From the NCBI GenBank assembly GCA_965214625.1, contig OZ243962.1, forward strand, positions 2,990,874 to 3,054,873: 64,000 nucleotides of DNA, given 5' to 3'. Shown here piece after piece: positions 1 to 8,745 of the stretch (the stretch's first letter is position 1; every line of letters starts with the position of its first letter). This DNA comes from G965214625 sp965214625 (lineage in GTDB: Bacteria; Pseudomonadota; Gammaproteobacteria; Arenicellales; Poriferihabitantaceae). A program made the position numbers and the translations under genes. The notes under the pieces were generated by a model. It was not told the origin of the DNA. It saw only the letters and a list, made by a program, of their open reading frames with translations, and made no database searches.

Positions 1-432
1 TCCATCGGCGCTTCGTTTTACCCCAAAAGTCCGTTTCCGCCACTACGGTTCGCCAATGGGAGGCCTTCCAATCGAAACACCATTGCCAACATGTATCCCA
101 ATTGGGCCATTACAATCTTGAATCAATATGCGCGGATGACCCTGTTTTTGCCCGAAGCGGTTGATCGATGTACTCAAATGATCGCGACCTATTATCGAGG
201 TGAGTCGGCCGTGTCCACGGCGCTATACAGTGCACGCAAGGTGGCTGCACGCGGTGGAGTGATCGCGCGCGAAGAAGATAACCGAATTTGCGAATCGATT
301 CAACGCGCCCGTGGATCGCGGTATTTTGATACTTTTCCATACGCCCCCTTTTGGGACCGGCCGCACCATGCCTTATCCAATCTTATCCTTGATAAACTGG
401 AGGATACCCTGGCAGGAGAAAACAGCAAGTGA
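1..432 (+). CDS. Rieske-type ring-hydroxylating oxygenase alpha subunit, C-terminal part (cut by window edge)
   Basis: The frame is open from base 1, so the N-terminal Rieske domain and most of the catalytic domain lie outside the window. The visible 143 residues match the end of ring-hydroxylating oxygenase alpha subunits: a strand with FPN-like 'MYPNW', an 'FLPEAVDR' segment, an 'REEDNRICESIQRARGS' helix and a 'YAPFWD' turn before the C-terminal 'HHALSNLILDKL' helix. These enzymes use a mononuclear Fe(II) centre fed by a [2Fe-2S] cluster to oxidise aromatic or alkylammonium substrates. The stop codon overlaps the start of the next gene by 4 bp, which suggests co-translation with the hydrolase. 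The substrate cannot be read from this fragment. Confidence 0.75.
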   Translation, partial: SIGASFYPKSPFPPLRFANGRPSNRNTIANMYPNWAITILNQYARMTLFLPEAVDRCTQMIATYYRGESAVSTALYSARKVAARGGVIAREEDNRICESIQRARGSRYFDTFPYAPFWDRPHHALSNLILDKLEDTLAGENSK

Positions 433-1331
433 ATACGGTCCGATTGGCCAACGGCATTTCTCTTGAATACCAACACGCCGGCGCGCATACCGATCCAGCC
501 ATTGTGCTGGTATCGGGCATTACCGGCAATATCACGGATTGGCCGGACGTCCTGGTGAATCCATTGGTCAAGGCCGGTTATCAGGTTATTGGTTATGAAC
601 TGCGCGATACGGGTCACTCCAGCCGATGTGGCCATGAGACACCGCTCGATGTTCTGGACTTTCCCGCTGCAGCGGCAGAAAATCGCCTCCCCGAGGCCCC
701 CTATACGCTGTATGACATGGTCGAGGATCTGGCGGGTCTGATGGATTGTCTGTCACTGCAAAAGGCGAGCATACTCGGGTATTCTTATGGTGCTGCAGTG
801 GCACAATTATTTGCCTTGTGCCATCCAGGCCACATTGAGGCGTTGATCAGTCTGCAGGGCACAAACTACAATCCGGCCTTGTCTCCGAGACGAGAAGCCG
901 TGGCGATGGCGATGGCCGGTGCCTGCAAACGCTATCGGACAAAAGCGGCGTCGGTCAAAGCGATCACTGAAGTGCAAATGGCCATTAATGGTGTCGACCA
1001 TTGCCTCACCCGGGATGAGGCCCGGGCAGTGGCGCTCCTTTCGGTCAACAGGATGTACTACCCGGCAGGGACCGCCCGAATGATTTTATCGCGTTTTGCG
1101 ACTGCGCCATGGCATGAGCAAACCCGGAATATCGACTGCCCAACGTTGATCCTGCACGGTACGGATGATCCCATTTTCCCCCCGGACCATGCCGATGACA
1201 TGGCCCGGCGGATTCCCAATTCGACCCTGCAGTGGCTGAAAGGTGCCGGGCATAACCACCCGCCATCGCTTTACCCGGTCATTGTTCATGCCGTGCTGGG
1301 CTTTCTGGGCAGCGCGCTGGAAACAAAATAG
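429..1331 (+). CDS. alpha/beta hydrolase
   Basis: This is a 300-residue alpha/beta hydrolase fold protein starting with GTG inside the stop of the upstream Rieske gene. The nucleophile elbow is GYSYG with Ser near residue 119. An acid sits in the 'HGTDDPIFP' loop near residue 246, and the catalytic His is in 'GAGHNHP' near residue 273. The oxyanion strand 'VLVSGITGN' is near residues 26-34. No signal peptide is seen, so it should be cytoplasmic. Coupling to an oxygenase suggests it acts on a ring-cleavage or ester product, but esterase, C-C hydrolase and lactonase roles are all possible. The family is clear; the substrate is not. Confidence 0.8.
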   Translation: MNTVRLANGISLEYQHAGAHTDPAIVLVSGITGNITDWPDVLVNPLVKAGYQVIGYELRDTGHSSRCGHETPLDVLDFPAAAAENRLPEAPYTLYDMVEDLAGLMDCLSLQKASILGYSYGAAVAQLFALCHPGHIEALISLQGTNYNPALSPRREAVAMAMAGACKRYRTKAASVKAITEVQMAINGVDHCLTRDEARAVALLSVNRMYYPAGTARMILSRFATAPWHEQTRNIDCPTLILHGTDDPIFPPDHADDMARRIPNSTLQWLKGAGHNHPPSLYPVIVHAVLGFLGSALETK

Positions 1332-1711
1332 CGTCGTTTTCGCCGTCAATACACTCGATGTGTCCTTTGGGGAGCCAATCAAACCCGCCAAAGGCCGAAC
1401 GGTTGGTGGGCTGTTGTACGGTCCAGCGGGTGCCGCTTGGCAGTCAGGGGAGAGGATTGTCCGGTCATCGGCAGACTACGGGGAGACCGGGTTCAAGAAC
1501 GGATATCCGGTGTGAGAGCGCAGGGTGGTGTGCAATGAGACAAGACGGAGCGACGGAGTATCGCGCCTATTGAGTGACTGCGATTTCGGGTCGGGTGATG
1601 CTATCCACAGTGCATCCGTGCTAGAATCAGGACCAACGATGGCGGTCTGTCTGACGCTTTCGAGATAAAATGCCATTTGAATCGACCCTGACAGTAGATG
1701 GGAAATAGGTT
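1332..1711. other. intergenic region without recognisable gene
   Basis: About 380 bases between the hydrolase and iscA. The open frames here lack ribosome binding sites and resemble no protein I know. The promoter of iscA presumably lies here, but I do not see a convincing -35/-10 pair. Confidence 0.4.
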
Positions 1712-2038
1712 ATGTCTGTCTCTTTAACACAATCGGCTGCACACCGGATCAAATCACATATCCAGTCCAGAGGGGTAGGCGAGGGGTTGCGGCTCGGCGT
1801 CAAGAAGTCGGGCTGTTCCGGTCTGGCCTACGTGATGGATTACGCCGATGAAATCACCCCGGCCGACCGGGTTTTTGAAAGTCATGGCGTCAAAGTGATT
1901 GTCGGCAGCGATGACTTGCGCTATTTGGAGGGCATTCAGGTCGACTATGTCGAAGAGGGTTTGTCATCGGCCTTTCACTTCAAAAACCCGAATGTCACAG
2001 AGCAGTGTGGCTGCGGTGAGAGTTTCACCACGGCCTGA
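1712..2038 (+). CDS. iscA: IscA-type iron-sulfur cluster assembly / carrier protein
   Basis: This is a 108-residue A-type carrier that receives Fe-S clusters from a scaffold and delivers them to apoproteins in the cytoplasm. The three conserved cysteines are visible: one in 'KSGCSGLAYV' near residue 35 and two in 'CGCGESF' near residues 99 and 101. The 'LRLGV' strand and 'NPNVTEQCGCGESF' ending resemble IscA more than ErpA. In many gammaproteobacteria iscA sits in iscRSUA-hscBA-fdx just upstream of ndk. Here only iscA keeps that position, followed by mtaB, a radical-SAM Fe-S enzyme. An ISC-type ferredoxin lies 36 kb away. Naming as iscA rather than sufA rests on sequence resemblance. Confidence 0.9.
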   Translation: MSVSLTQSAAHRIKSHIQSRGVGEGLRLGVKKSGCSGLAYVMDYADEITPADRVFESHGVKVIVGSDDLRYLEGIQVDYVEEGLSSAFHFKNPNVTEQCGCGESFTTA

Positions 2039-2076
2039 TTGCCGCCGGTACCGCCGTTTTTTATCCGGCCTGCAGG

Positions 2077-3444
2077 ATGAGCCTCTCGGTTTGCGTGGTG
2101 CCGCCCGTGCACCGGGCACCCAAACGCGTGGCGTTGCCAACGTTCGGCTGCAAAGTCAATACCTTTGAAACCGAGTTGATTGCCCAGACGCTGGGGCAGC
2201 GCAATTATGTACGGGTGCAAGCGAACGACATCGCTGATGTCTATATCATCAACACCTGTACGGTGACCGCAGAAGCGGACAGGCAGGCACGACAACAGGT
2301 GCGCAAGGTGGTCCGGGCCAATCCGCAGGCGCAGGTGGTGGTGACCGGCTGCTACGCCCAGATGGACCCACAGGCCTGTGCCCGTATTCCCGGTGTCGAT
2401 CTGGTGGTCGGCAATGCGCAGAAACTGAATATTCCGGATTTGTTGCCGCGTTTGAAGGCGGGCGATCTTCCCCCTGTTTTGGGAACGGAGATCGACCGGG
2501 ACATCAGTCTGCCGGAGGGATTGATCAGTGGCTATGAAGGACGCAGCCGGGCATTCGTCCAGATTCAGCAGGGCTGTGATCAAGGTTGCACATTTTGTGT
2601 GATCCATACCGCACGAGGACCGAACCGCTCGTTCTTGCCGTTCATGATAAAGCGACAGGTGGAAAGACTGGTCATGAATGGATATCGTGAAATCGTATTA
2701 TGCGGTGTGGATATCGGTTCCTATGGCATGGATTTCAGTGAGACAGCGATTGACCTGACTGATTTGCTCGGTCAACTGATTGAGATTGCAGGAAGCTATC
2801 GTCTGCGACTCAGCTCGATCGACCCGGCGCATATTACCGATCGGCTGATCCGTTTCATGGCCGGGAACCACACGGTCATCTGTCCACAACTGCATTTGTC
2901 GATGCAAAGCGGCAATACGCTTATTTTGAAAAGAATGAAGCGCAGGGCAACGCGGGAAGTGCTGTATGAGCGTATTGGGAAACTGCGATCAGTGATCCCG
3001 GATCTCGTTCTCAGTGCCGATATTCTGGTCGGTTTCCCAACGGAGACGGAACATCATTTCGCCGAGACATTGCAGGCAATCCATGATCTTGAGATTGCCT
3101 ATCCGCATGTCTTCCCCTATTCATCCAGACCCGGGACGCCGGCAGCGAGAATTCCTGCTCAAATTACTCATCGCGTGAGAAAACAGCGTGCCCGGGAGGC
3201 CAGGAAAGCCGGCAAGACGGTCTGGGGCAAGGTGGCTTTGAGGCAAGTGGGAAAATGCAAGCGGGTGTTGATGGAGTCGGGCCGAAAAAGGGATGACGAG
3301 GGTCGTCGATATGGACGGGCTGATGATTACTTTCCAGTCAAATTTCCATCACGAAGTCATTTCGCAGACGGATGGATTGAGTCGGAAATTACCGGGGTCG
3401 ATGAGGACGCATTAATTGCCCGGATTGTGACCCAAGAGTTATAA
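2077..3444 (+). CDS. mtaB: MtaB-type tRNA (t6A37) methylthiotransferase
   Basis: This is a 455-residue radical SAM methylthiotransferase. The N-terminal UPF0004 domain carries three cluster cysteines in 'TFGCKVN', 'NTCTVT' and 'TGCYAQ'. The radical SAM motif is 'CDQGCTFC'. A C-terminal TRAM-like region follows after about residue 370. The 'GCKVN' and 'NTCTVTAEAD' signatures point to the MtaB branch, which converts N6-threonylcarbamoyladenosine-37 to the 2-methylthio form, rather than MiaB or RimO. The enzyme binds two [4Fe-4S] clusters, which fits its position 38 bp after iscA. The ATG start is not preceded by a strong ribosome binding site and may be a few codons off. Confidence 0.9.
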   Translation: MSLSVCVVPPVHRAPKRVALPTFGCKVNTFETELIAQTLGQRNYVRVQANDIADVYIINTCTVTAEADRQARQQVRKVVRANPQAQVVVTGCYAQMDPQACARIPGVDLVVGNAQKLNIPDLLPRLKAGDLPPVLGTEIDRDISLPEGLISGYEGRSRAFVQIQQGCDQGCTFCVIHTARGPNRSFLPFMIKRQVERLVMNGYREIVLCGVDIGSYGMDFSETAIDLTDLLGQLIEIAGSYRLRLSSIDPAHITDRLIRFMAGNHTVICPQLHLSMQSGNTLILKRMKRRATREVLYERIGKLRSVIPDLVLSADILVGFPTETEHHFAETLQAIHDLEIAYPHVFPYSSRPGTPAARIPAQITHRVRKQRAREARKAGKTVWGKVALRQVGKCKRVLMESGRKRDDEGRRYGRADDYFPVKFPSRSHFADGWIESEITGVDEDALIARIVTQEL

Positions 3445-3445
3445 T
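3416..3445 (+). promoter_or_regulatory. candidate promoter for ndk
   Basis: A TTGCCC element (3416-3421) and a perfect TATAAT (3440-3445) are separated by 18 bp. The -10 overlaps the mtaB stop codon. Transcription would start near 3452 and give ndk a leader of roughly 90 bases. Seen by eye only. Confidence 0.4.
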
Positions 3446-3539
3446 ACGCATTCTCGCCCTCTCGGAAATTGCCGCTGGCGGCGCTTTTGTCGAGGGGTTT
3501 TATTCAGCCTAGTTGATGTATTGACACCAGGAGTATTTA

Positions 3540-3971
3540 ATGGCGATTGAACGCACTTTTTCTATTGTAAAACCGGATGCCGTTGCTCGAAACTGTATCG
3601 GTCAGATCTATCAGCGTTTTGAGGCCGCGGGATTAAAAATCATCGCCGCACGGATGGTCCATCTGAGTCGTGCCGAGGCAGAGCAGTTCTATGCCGTCCA
3701 CGCCGAGCGTCCATTTTATCCCAAATTGGTTGAATTCATGATTTCAGGGCCGGTGATGGTGCAGGTACTGGAGGGGGAAAATGCCATATTGAAAAATCGT
3801 GAAGTTATGGGTGCCACCAATCCTGCAGAAGCGGCACCTGGCACGATTCGGGCTGATTTTGCCACGACGGTGGATGAAAATGCGGTGCATGGTTCGGACG
3901 CACCTGAAACGGCGCGTCAGGAAATCGCTTTTTTCTTTACCGAAGATCAGCTTTGCAACAGAACCCGCTAG
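3540..3971 (+). CDS. ndk: nucleoside diphosphate kinase
   Basis: This 143-residue protein transfers the gamma-phosphate of ATP to NDPs through a phosphohistidine. The full family pattern is present: 'TFSIVKPDAVARN' at the N-terminus, 'VMGATNPAEAAPGTIRADF' in the middle and the active-site His in 'NAVHGSDAPETA' near residue 117. Length is normal for the family. The start is set by a clear AGGAG ribosome binding site 7-8 bp upstream of the ATG. It heads the conserved gammaproteobacterial string ndk-rlmN-(pilF)-rodZ-hisS-yfgM-bamB-der; pilF and ispG, often part of that string, are absent here. Confidence 0.97.
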   Translation: MAIERTFSIVKPDAVARNCIGQIYQRFEAAGLKIIAARMVHLSRAEAEQFYAVHAERPFYPKLVEFMISGPVMVQVLEGENAILKNREVMGATNPAEAAPGTIRADFATTVDENAVHGSDAPETARQEIAFFFTEDQLCNRTR

Positions 3972-4001
3972 TCTTGTCAGCGGGCTTGCCCGGGCACTGA
4001 G

Positions 4002-5165
4002 ATGGATGCACCTGCGCCCTTCAATCTGATGTCATTGGACCGTGATGCGTTAACTGCCTATGTCAGTGATCTCGGTGAGAAGCCTTTTCGGGCAAAACAG
4101 ATTCTGCAGTGGATTTATCAACGCCGTGTTATCCGCTATCAGGAAATGACCGATCTCAGTCAATCACTGCGCGAGAAACTGTCCGTATTGACCTCGCTGG
4201 CCTTGCCGGAAGTGGTTCGCCAGCAGTTTTCCGGGGACGGTACCTGCAAGTGGCTGTTGAAACTGAAAGACGGGAACTGTATTGAAACCGTCTACATCCC
4301 GGAAACCGACCGGGGCACGCTGTGCGTCTCATCCCAGGTCGGCTGCGGATTGAATTGTTCATTTTGCGCGACCGCCCGGCAGGGTTACAATCGCAATCTG
4401 GAGGTGGATGAGATTATTGCCCAAGTCTGGATTGCCAATGACGCGCTGTCGTCGACAGGATCGGTCAGGCATCTGACGCATCCTGACGGGGCCAGGGGGG
4501 CGCAACGACAGCCCGTGACCAATGTCGTGATGATGGGGATGGGCGAACCACTGCTGAATTTCGATCATGTGGTGTCGGCAATGCGACTGATGATGGATGA
4601 TTATTCGTTCGGGCTTTCGAAACGAAGAGTGACACTCAGTACGGCAGGCATGGTACCGATGATCGACAAGTTGCGAACTGTCTGTCCGGTGAGTCTCGCT
4701 GTATCATTACATGCCCCTTTTGATACGTTGCGTAACACGCTGGTTCCATTGAATAAAAAATATCCGATTGACTCCTTGCTGGCGGCCTGTCGGCGTTATG
4801 TCGGTGATCGCCACAGAAGACGGGTGACCTTCGAATATGTGATGCTCAAGGACATCAATGATTCGCCGGTACACGCCAAGGCGCTGGCCAAACTGCTGGC
4901 CGATGTGCCGGCCAAAGTAAACCTGATTCCGTTCAATCCCTATCCGGGGATTGCCTTTGAGCGCTCCGACCCCGTCACGATTGACCGTTTTCGAGATCTG
5001 TTGTTGGCAAGAAATATTTTTACCGTGACGAGAAAGACACGGGGGGATGACATTGATGCCGCCTGTGGACAGCTGGCGGGGAAAGTGCAGGATCGGACCA
5101 ATCGGTCCACACGGATGCATCGCCATGGTCGCCTGCAAGCGCGCGCCGCCACGGCCTGTGCTTGA
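4002..5165 (+). CDS. rlmN: dual-specificity 23S rRNA (A2503-C2) / tRNA (A37) methyltransferase
   Basis: This 387-residue radical SAM enzyme methylates C2 of A2503 in 23S rRNA and A37 in some tRNAs. The CxxxCxxC cluster motif is 'CGLNCSFC' near residues 115-122. The 'GMGEPLLNFDHV' GEP motif and the methyl-carrying cysteine in 'DIDAACGQL' near residue 352 are also seen. The C-terminal tail is slightly longer than usual and rich in Arg and Ala. It lies 30 bp after ndk on the same strand and is probably co-transcribed. Confidence 0.96.
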   Translation: MDAPAPFNLMSLDRDALTAYVSDLGEKPFRAKQILQWIYQRRVIRYQEMTDLSQSLREKLSVLTSLALPEVVRQQFSGDGTCKWLLKLKDGNCIETVYIPETDRGTLCVSSQVGCGLNCSFCATARQGYNRNLEVDEIIAQVWIANDALSSTGSVRHLTHPDGARGAQRQPVTNVVMMGMGEPLLNFDHVVSAMRLMMDDYSFGLSKRRVTLSTAGMVPMIDKLRTVCPVSLAVSLHAPFDTLRNTLVPLNKKYPIDSLLAACRRYVGDRHRRRVTFEYVMLKDINDSPVHAKALAKLLADVPAKVNLIPFNPYPGIAFERSDPVTIDRFRDLLLARNIFTVTRKTRGDDIDAACGQLAGKVQDRTNRSTRMHRHGRLQARAATACA

Positions 5166-5293
5166 GAGAGACATTGATGCCCGATGTCATGCCGGTGATG
5201 GATGAGCCCCGATCCAGACGCGTGAAGGCGGATCGTCGGTCGACGGCGGCCGGTCGTGTTGTTGCCGGTATCATGGTCTGTGTCAACACGCCC

Positions 5294-5322
5294 TTGTTGG
5301 TCATGCGCAGAGCACTTACAAT
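5294..5322 (+). promoter_or_regulatory. candidate promoter for rodZ
   Basis: TTGTTG (5294-5299) and TACAAT (5317-5322) are spaced exactly 17 bp. They lie about 105 bp upstream of rodZ in the 264-bp gap where pilF is found in relatives. A small open frame (5176-5340, 54 codons) runs through the same stretch, but I see no reason to call it a gene. Confidence 0.45.
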
Positions 5323-5429
5323 GATTCGGGTGGAAAAGTGAGTCTGTGGCCGATCGCTTGATGAACCAAAATACGCCGGTCTACGTGACCGACAGATGAA
5401 CTTGAGGATGATTTTTTCGGAATAAACAT

Positions 5430-6800
5430 GTGACTGAGCTAACCACTGATATTGCGACGCTGGCAGCACCTGGGTACTTTCTTCGAAAAAGGCGTATCAA
5501 ACTGGGGTGGTCAATTGAAAAAATCGCATACACCTTGCACCTGTCAACGGCCCAGATAGAGGCGATCGAAAATGATGACTTTACCTATTTTTCCAGCACC
5601 ACCTATTTGCTGGGCTATTGGCGAAGCTATGCAAGGCTGCTGGAGATCGATATCGATCAATCGATTGAGTTGCATCGGCAGCAACTGCAAAATTCCCATA
5701 GTTCCATCAAGGTTGAGAAGAATCATCAAAGGACACACCGCGATCAGGAAAAAAACCGCAAGGTCTCTGCCATTGTCTTTTGTCTGCTGTCGGCGATTTT
5801 CCTGGGCGGTATCTGGCTGTGGCAAAACCCGGAAGACAATCCCCTGAGTCAATGGGTCGATAACCTGTCAAATCGACAGTTGGTTCGATTGAATCTGCAA
5901 AAGGAGCAAAGCGGAACCATGGAATCTCAGGAAATTGCGGTACCCAGTCAGCCATCGGTTCCGGTTGAACAGCCGGAGACGGTGTTGCCCGAACCCAATT
6001 TCACGGAAGAGCACCCGTCTCGCCCTGCGACTGAGCAGGCCCAGTCCACACAGCCCAATGCCGTTGTTGCAACTCCTGGGTCGGACCGGTCCGCCGAGAC
6101 CCAGTCCGACCCTGTCACGGTTGAAGAAACCGTGGCGGCGGTCTCGCGTCTTGACTCCGTGACCACCGATGAACAGGCCGTAACCGTCGCGCAGGAGACC
6201 ATCGTGCGCGAGGACAGTCAACCATCCCCCGATGAACCGGAATCCACTGTGGTGGAACAACAGGCGACCATCGAACCGGTGACCGTCACCAATACCCCGG
6301 TACCCATCGTTGAGCTAGCTACAACGGCGTCCGCCACTGGCGACAGCGCGGTGTCGAATGGCCAGCAAGAAATACCGGATACTTTCCCAAACACCGTGCA
6401 GCCAGTGGTTGATGTAACGGTATCCGCTGACGTGGTTTCGCCGTCTGTCACGGTGTCGCAGGCACCATCAGGGGATGCGCCGCTTGTTCCCGAAACGGGT
6501 GGACCGGCTTTCGCAGAATCAGAGGAGGGCGTTGTGGGGTCGGTCTTGTCACCGAACCAGATCGAACTGGTTGTCGATCGGGAGACTTGGATTGATGTAC
6601 GGGATGTGACCGGAGAGAAACTGGTTTACCGGACGGTCAAAAAGGGCCAGGTTCTGAAGCTGACCGGGGTTCCGCCATTTTATGTCTTTATCGGGACGGC
6701 TAGCGGGGTGGCGGTCAACTATCTGGGCGAACCGGTGCAGTTCACCACCCATTCCAGCGGATTGTTTGCCCGGTTCAGGGTCGGTGAAGTTCAGCAATGA
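5430..6800 (+). CDS. rodZ: RodZ-like cytoskeletal membrane protein
   Basis: RodZ links the MreB cytoskeleton to the elongation machinery. The 456-residue protein has the expected order: a helix-turn-helix domain of the RodZ type at about residues 15-85 ('YFLRKRRIKLGWSIEKIA'), a basic stretch, a single membrane helix at about 112-131, a long Pro/Thr/Val/Glu-rich periplasmic linker (about 150-370) and a C-terminal DUF4115 beta domain (about 375-450). The linker is at the long end for the family. GTG is the start, because the ATG two bases earlier is followed at once by a stop in its own frame. The stop overlaps hisS in an ATGA junction. Confidence 0.92.
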   Translation: MTELTTDIATLAAPGYFLRKRRIKLGWSIEKIAYTLHLSTAQIEAIENDDFTYFSSTTYLLGYWRSYARLLEIDIDQSIELHRQQLQNSHSSIKVEKNHQRTHRDQEKNRKVSAIVFCLLSAIFLGGIWLWQNPEDNPLSQWVDNLSNRQLVRLNLQKEQSGTMESQEIAVPSQPSVPVEQPETVLPEPNFTEEHPSRPATEQAQSTQPNAVVATPGSDRSAETQSDPVTVEETVAAVSRLDSVTTDEQAVTVAQETIVREDSQPSPDEPESTVVEQQATIEPVTVTNTPVPIVELATTASATGDSAVSNGQQEIPDTFPNTVQPVVDVTVSADVVSPSVTVSQAPSGDAPLVPETGGPAFAESEEGVVGSVLSPNQIELVVDRETWIDVRDVTGEKLVYRTVKKGQVLKLTGVPPFYVFIGTASGVAVNYLGEPVQFTTHSSGLFARFRVGEVQQ

Positions 6801-8101
6801 ATCAGCGGGTCCAGTCAGTCAAGGGGATGCATGATCTCCTGCCGGAGCAATTGGTTATCTGGCATCATGTGGAAAACACGTTAAGAAACATTGCCGGCCG
6901 GTATGGTTATCAGGAAATACGGACCCCGGTGATCGAGAAATCGGTTTTATTTCAACAATCCATTGGGGATCAGACCGATATTGTTGAGAAGGAAATGTAT
7001 ACTTTCACGGACCGTGGTGAGGAGAGCCTGTCGCTTCGCCCTGAAGCGACAGCCAGTACGGTGCGTGCCTGTAACCAGCATGGACTGCTTCATAATCAAT
7101 CCCAAAGACTGTGGTATCTGGGGCCGATGTTCCGACGCGAACGTCCCCAGAAGGGGCGCTATAGACAGTTTCACCAGTTCGGGATCGAGGCATTTGGCTG
7201 GCCGGGCCCGGATGTTGATGCGGAGGTGATGCTGGTCGCGGCGAGGATATGGAATGAACTGGGCATCAAGGATGTCCGATTGTTGATTAACACCCTCGGC
7301 AATACCCAAAGCCGACAGTCCTACCGCAATGCATTGTATCAGTATCTGGACGGGTATCGGGATCAACTCGATGACGACAGCTTGCGACGGCTCGACAAGA
7401 ATCCGCTGCGGATACTGGACAGCAAAATTGACAGGACCCGGCAATTGATCGACAATGCGCCCAATTTTCACGATCATCTTGACAAAGCGGCAAGAGCGCA
7501 TCTCGACCAACTGTGCCAATTGATTGAAAGTGCCGGTATCAAGCCGGTGGTGAGTGAAAAACTGGTCAGGGGCCTTGATTATTATACGAGTACCGTCTTT
7601 GAATGGGTCACCGATGCATCGGGTGCCCAAAATACGCTTTGCGCGGGTGGCCGTTATGACAACCTGGTGGAACGTCGAGGCGGTAAGGCCACACCGGCGA
7701 TCGGATTTGCATTGGGTCTTGAGCGGCTGGTCGAAATCGGCATCAGGCAGGGTCAGGTGGTTTGCCGAAACCCACCGGACATCTATGTCCTGCAGGTCGA
7801 TGCATCGGCCCAGCGCATGACTCAGTCCCTGGCAGAACGGCTTCGTGAACACGGTTTGTGCGTAACCCATCATCATGGGGGTGGCAAGTTGAAAACACAG
7901 ATGAAAAGGGCCGATCAAAGTGGTGCGAAACTCGCCATTCTACTCGGTGAAGCAGAAGCGGAAAGGCGGTGTGTCCGGGTGAAACTGTTACGTGAGTCCG
8001 GCGACCAACATGAGATAGCGGAGGATCGTGTGGTATATTGGTGCCAGCATTATCTGAACGGATCCCGGGATTCGGACACGGCAAGTCAGGCAAGGCACTA
8101 G
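6797..8101 (+). CDS. hisS: histidyl-tRNA synthetase
   Basis: This 434-residue class II aminoacyl-tRNA synthetase charges tRNA-His. Motif 1 is near 'GYQEIRTPVIEK', motif 2 is 'FRRERPQKGRYRQFHQFG', and the two histidine-binding signatures are 'LDYYTSTVFEW' and 'CAGGRYDNL'. Motif 3 is 'AIGFALGLERL'. The C-terminal anticodon-binding domain starts near residue 320. Its ATG overlaps the rodZ stop by 4 bp, implying translational coupling. Length is typical. Confidence 0.97.
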   Translation: MNQRVQSVKGMHDLLPEQLVIWHHVENTLRNIAGRYGYQEIRTPVIEKSVLFQQSIGDQTDIVEKEMYTFTDRGEESLSLRPEATASTVRACNQHGLLHNQSQRLWYLGPMFRRERPQKGRYRQFHQFGIEAFGWPGPDVDAEVMLVAARIWNELGIKDVRLLINTLGNTQSRQSYRNALYQYLDGYRDQLDDDSLRRLDKNPLRILDSKIDRTRQLIDNAPNFHDHLDKAARAHLDQLCQLIESAGIKPVVSEKLVRGLDYYTSTVFEWVTDASGAQNTLCAGGRYDNLVERRGGKATPAIGFALGLERLVEIGIRQGQVVCRNPPDIYVLQVDASAQRMTQSLAERLREHGLCVTHHHGGGKLKTQMKRADQSGAKLAILLGEAEAERRCVRVKLLRESGDQHEIAEDRVVYWCQHYLNGSRDSDTASQARH

Positions 8102-8103
8102 GC

Positions 8104-8742
8104 ATGGCAGAAAGGGAAACAAAACTTCAGTTTGCCGCCGACGAAGATCTGGAACGGGCGAAAGCATTATGGAAGGAAAACGGACGCTCAATTGTCGTTG
8201 GCATCTCCATCGGATTGGCCAGTATTCTGGGTTATAATTATTGGCAATATGATCAGCGTACCGAGGGAGAGGACGCTTCGGTCCTTTTCGATCAACTGAC
8301 TGTCGACGAAGCCCACATTGACCAGACAGTGGTCAGTGGTGATCTGATGGATCGTCATGCAGACTCGCCGTATGCTTCGCTGGCGGCCTTGATGATGGCC
8401 AAGCGATCGGTGGAGGATCATGATCTGGATGGAGCGCGTGACTACCTGCAATGGGTTTTGGATCACGCCGGCGATGACGGATTGGCGCATATCGCCCGAC
8501 TCAGGCTCGGGTCGGTGTTGCTTGCGCAAAGACAACCGGACAGCGCGCTTGCGCTATTGACCGTGGATGACATGTCGACTTATTCAGCGCGATACCATGA
8601 ACTACGGGGTGACGCCTATGAGCAGAAAGGGGAGATCGGGTTGTCAAGAAATGCCTATCAGGAAAGTTTGAATGCGTTATCGGCATCCTCAGGTATTCGG
8701 GCTCTGGTCCAGTTGAAACTGGATAATACGAATGGGAATTGA
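8104..8742 (+). CDS. yfgM: YfgM family TPR membrane protein
   Basis: YfgM is an ancillary partner of the Sec translocon and of periplasmic chaperones. The protein has 212 residues from the ATG two bases after the hisS stop. It has the family features: a short acidic cytoplasmic N-terminus ending in 'KALWKENGRS', one membrane helix ('IVVGISIGLASILGYNYW') and a periplasmic TPR-like domain ('ASLAALMMAKRS', 'RLRLGSVLL', 'HELRGDAYEQKG'). An in-frame upstream start at 8038 would lie inside hisS and is rejected. It lies between hisS and bamB as in E. coli. Confidence 0.92.
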   Translation: MAERETKLQFAADEDLERAKALWKENGRSIVVGISIGLASILGYNYWQYDQRTEGEDASVLFDQLTVDEAHIDQTVVSGDLMDRHADSPYASLAALMMAKRSVEDHDLDGARDYLQWVLDHAGDDGLAHIARLRLGSVLLAQRQPDSALALLTVDDMSTYSARYHELRGDAYEQKGEIGLSRNAYQESLNALSASSGIRALVQLKLDNTNGN

Positions 8743-8745
8743 CCG

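Noticed and set aside
6947..7918. 323-codon minus-strand frame
   Set aside because: It is antisense to hisS with no conserved features; hisS motifs are complete on the other strand.
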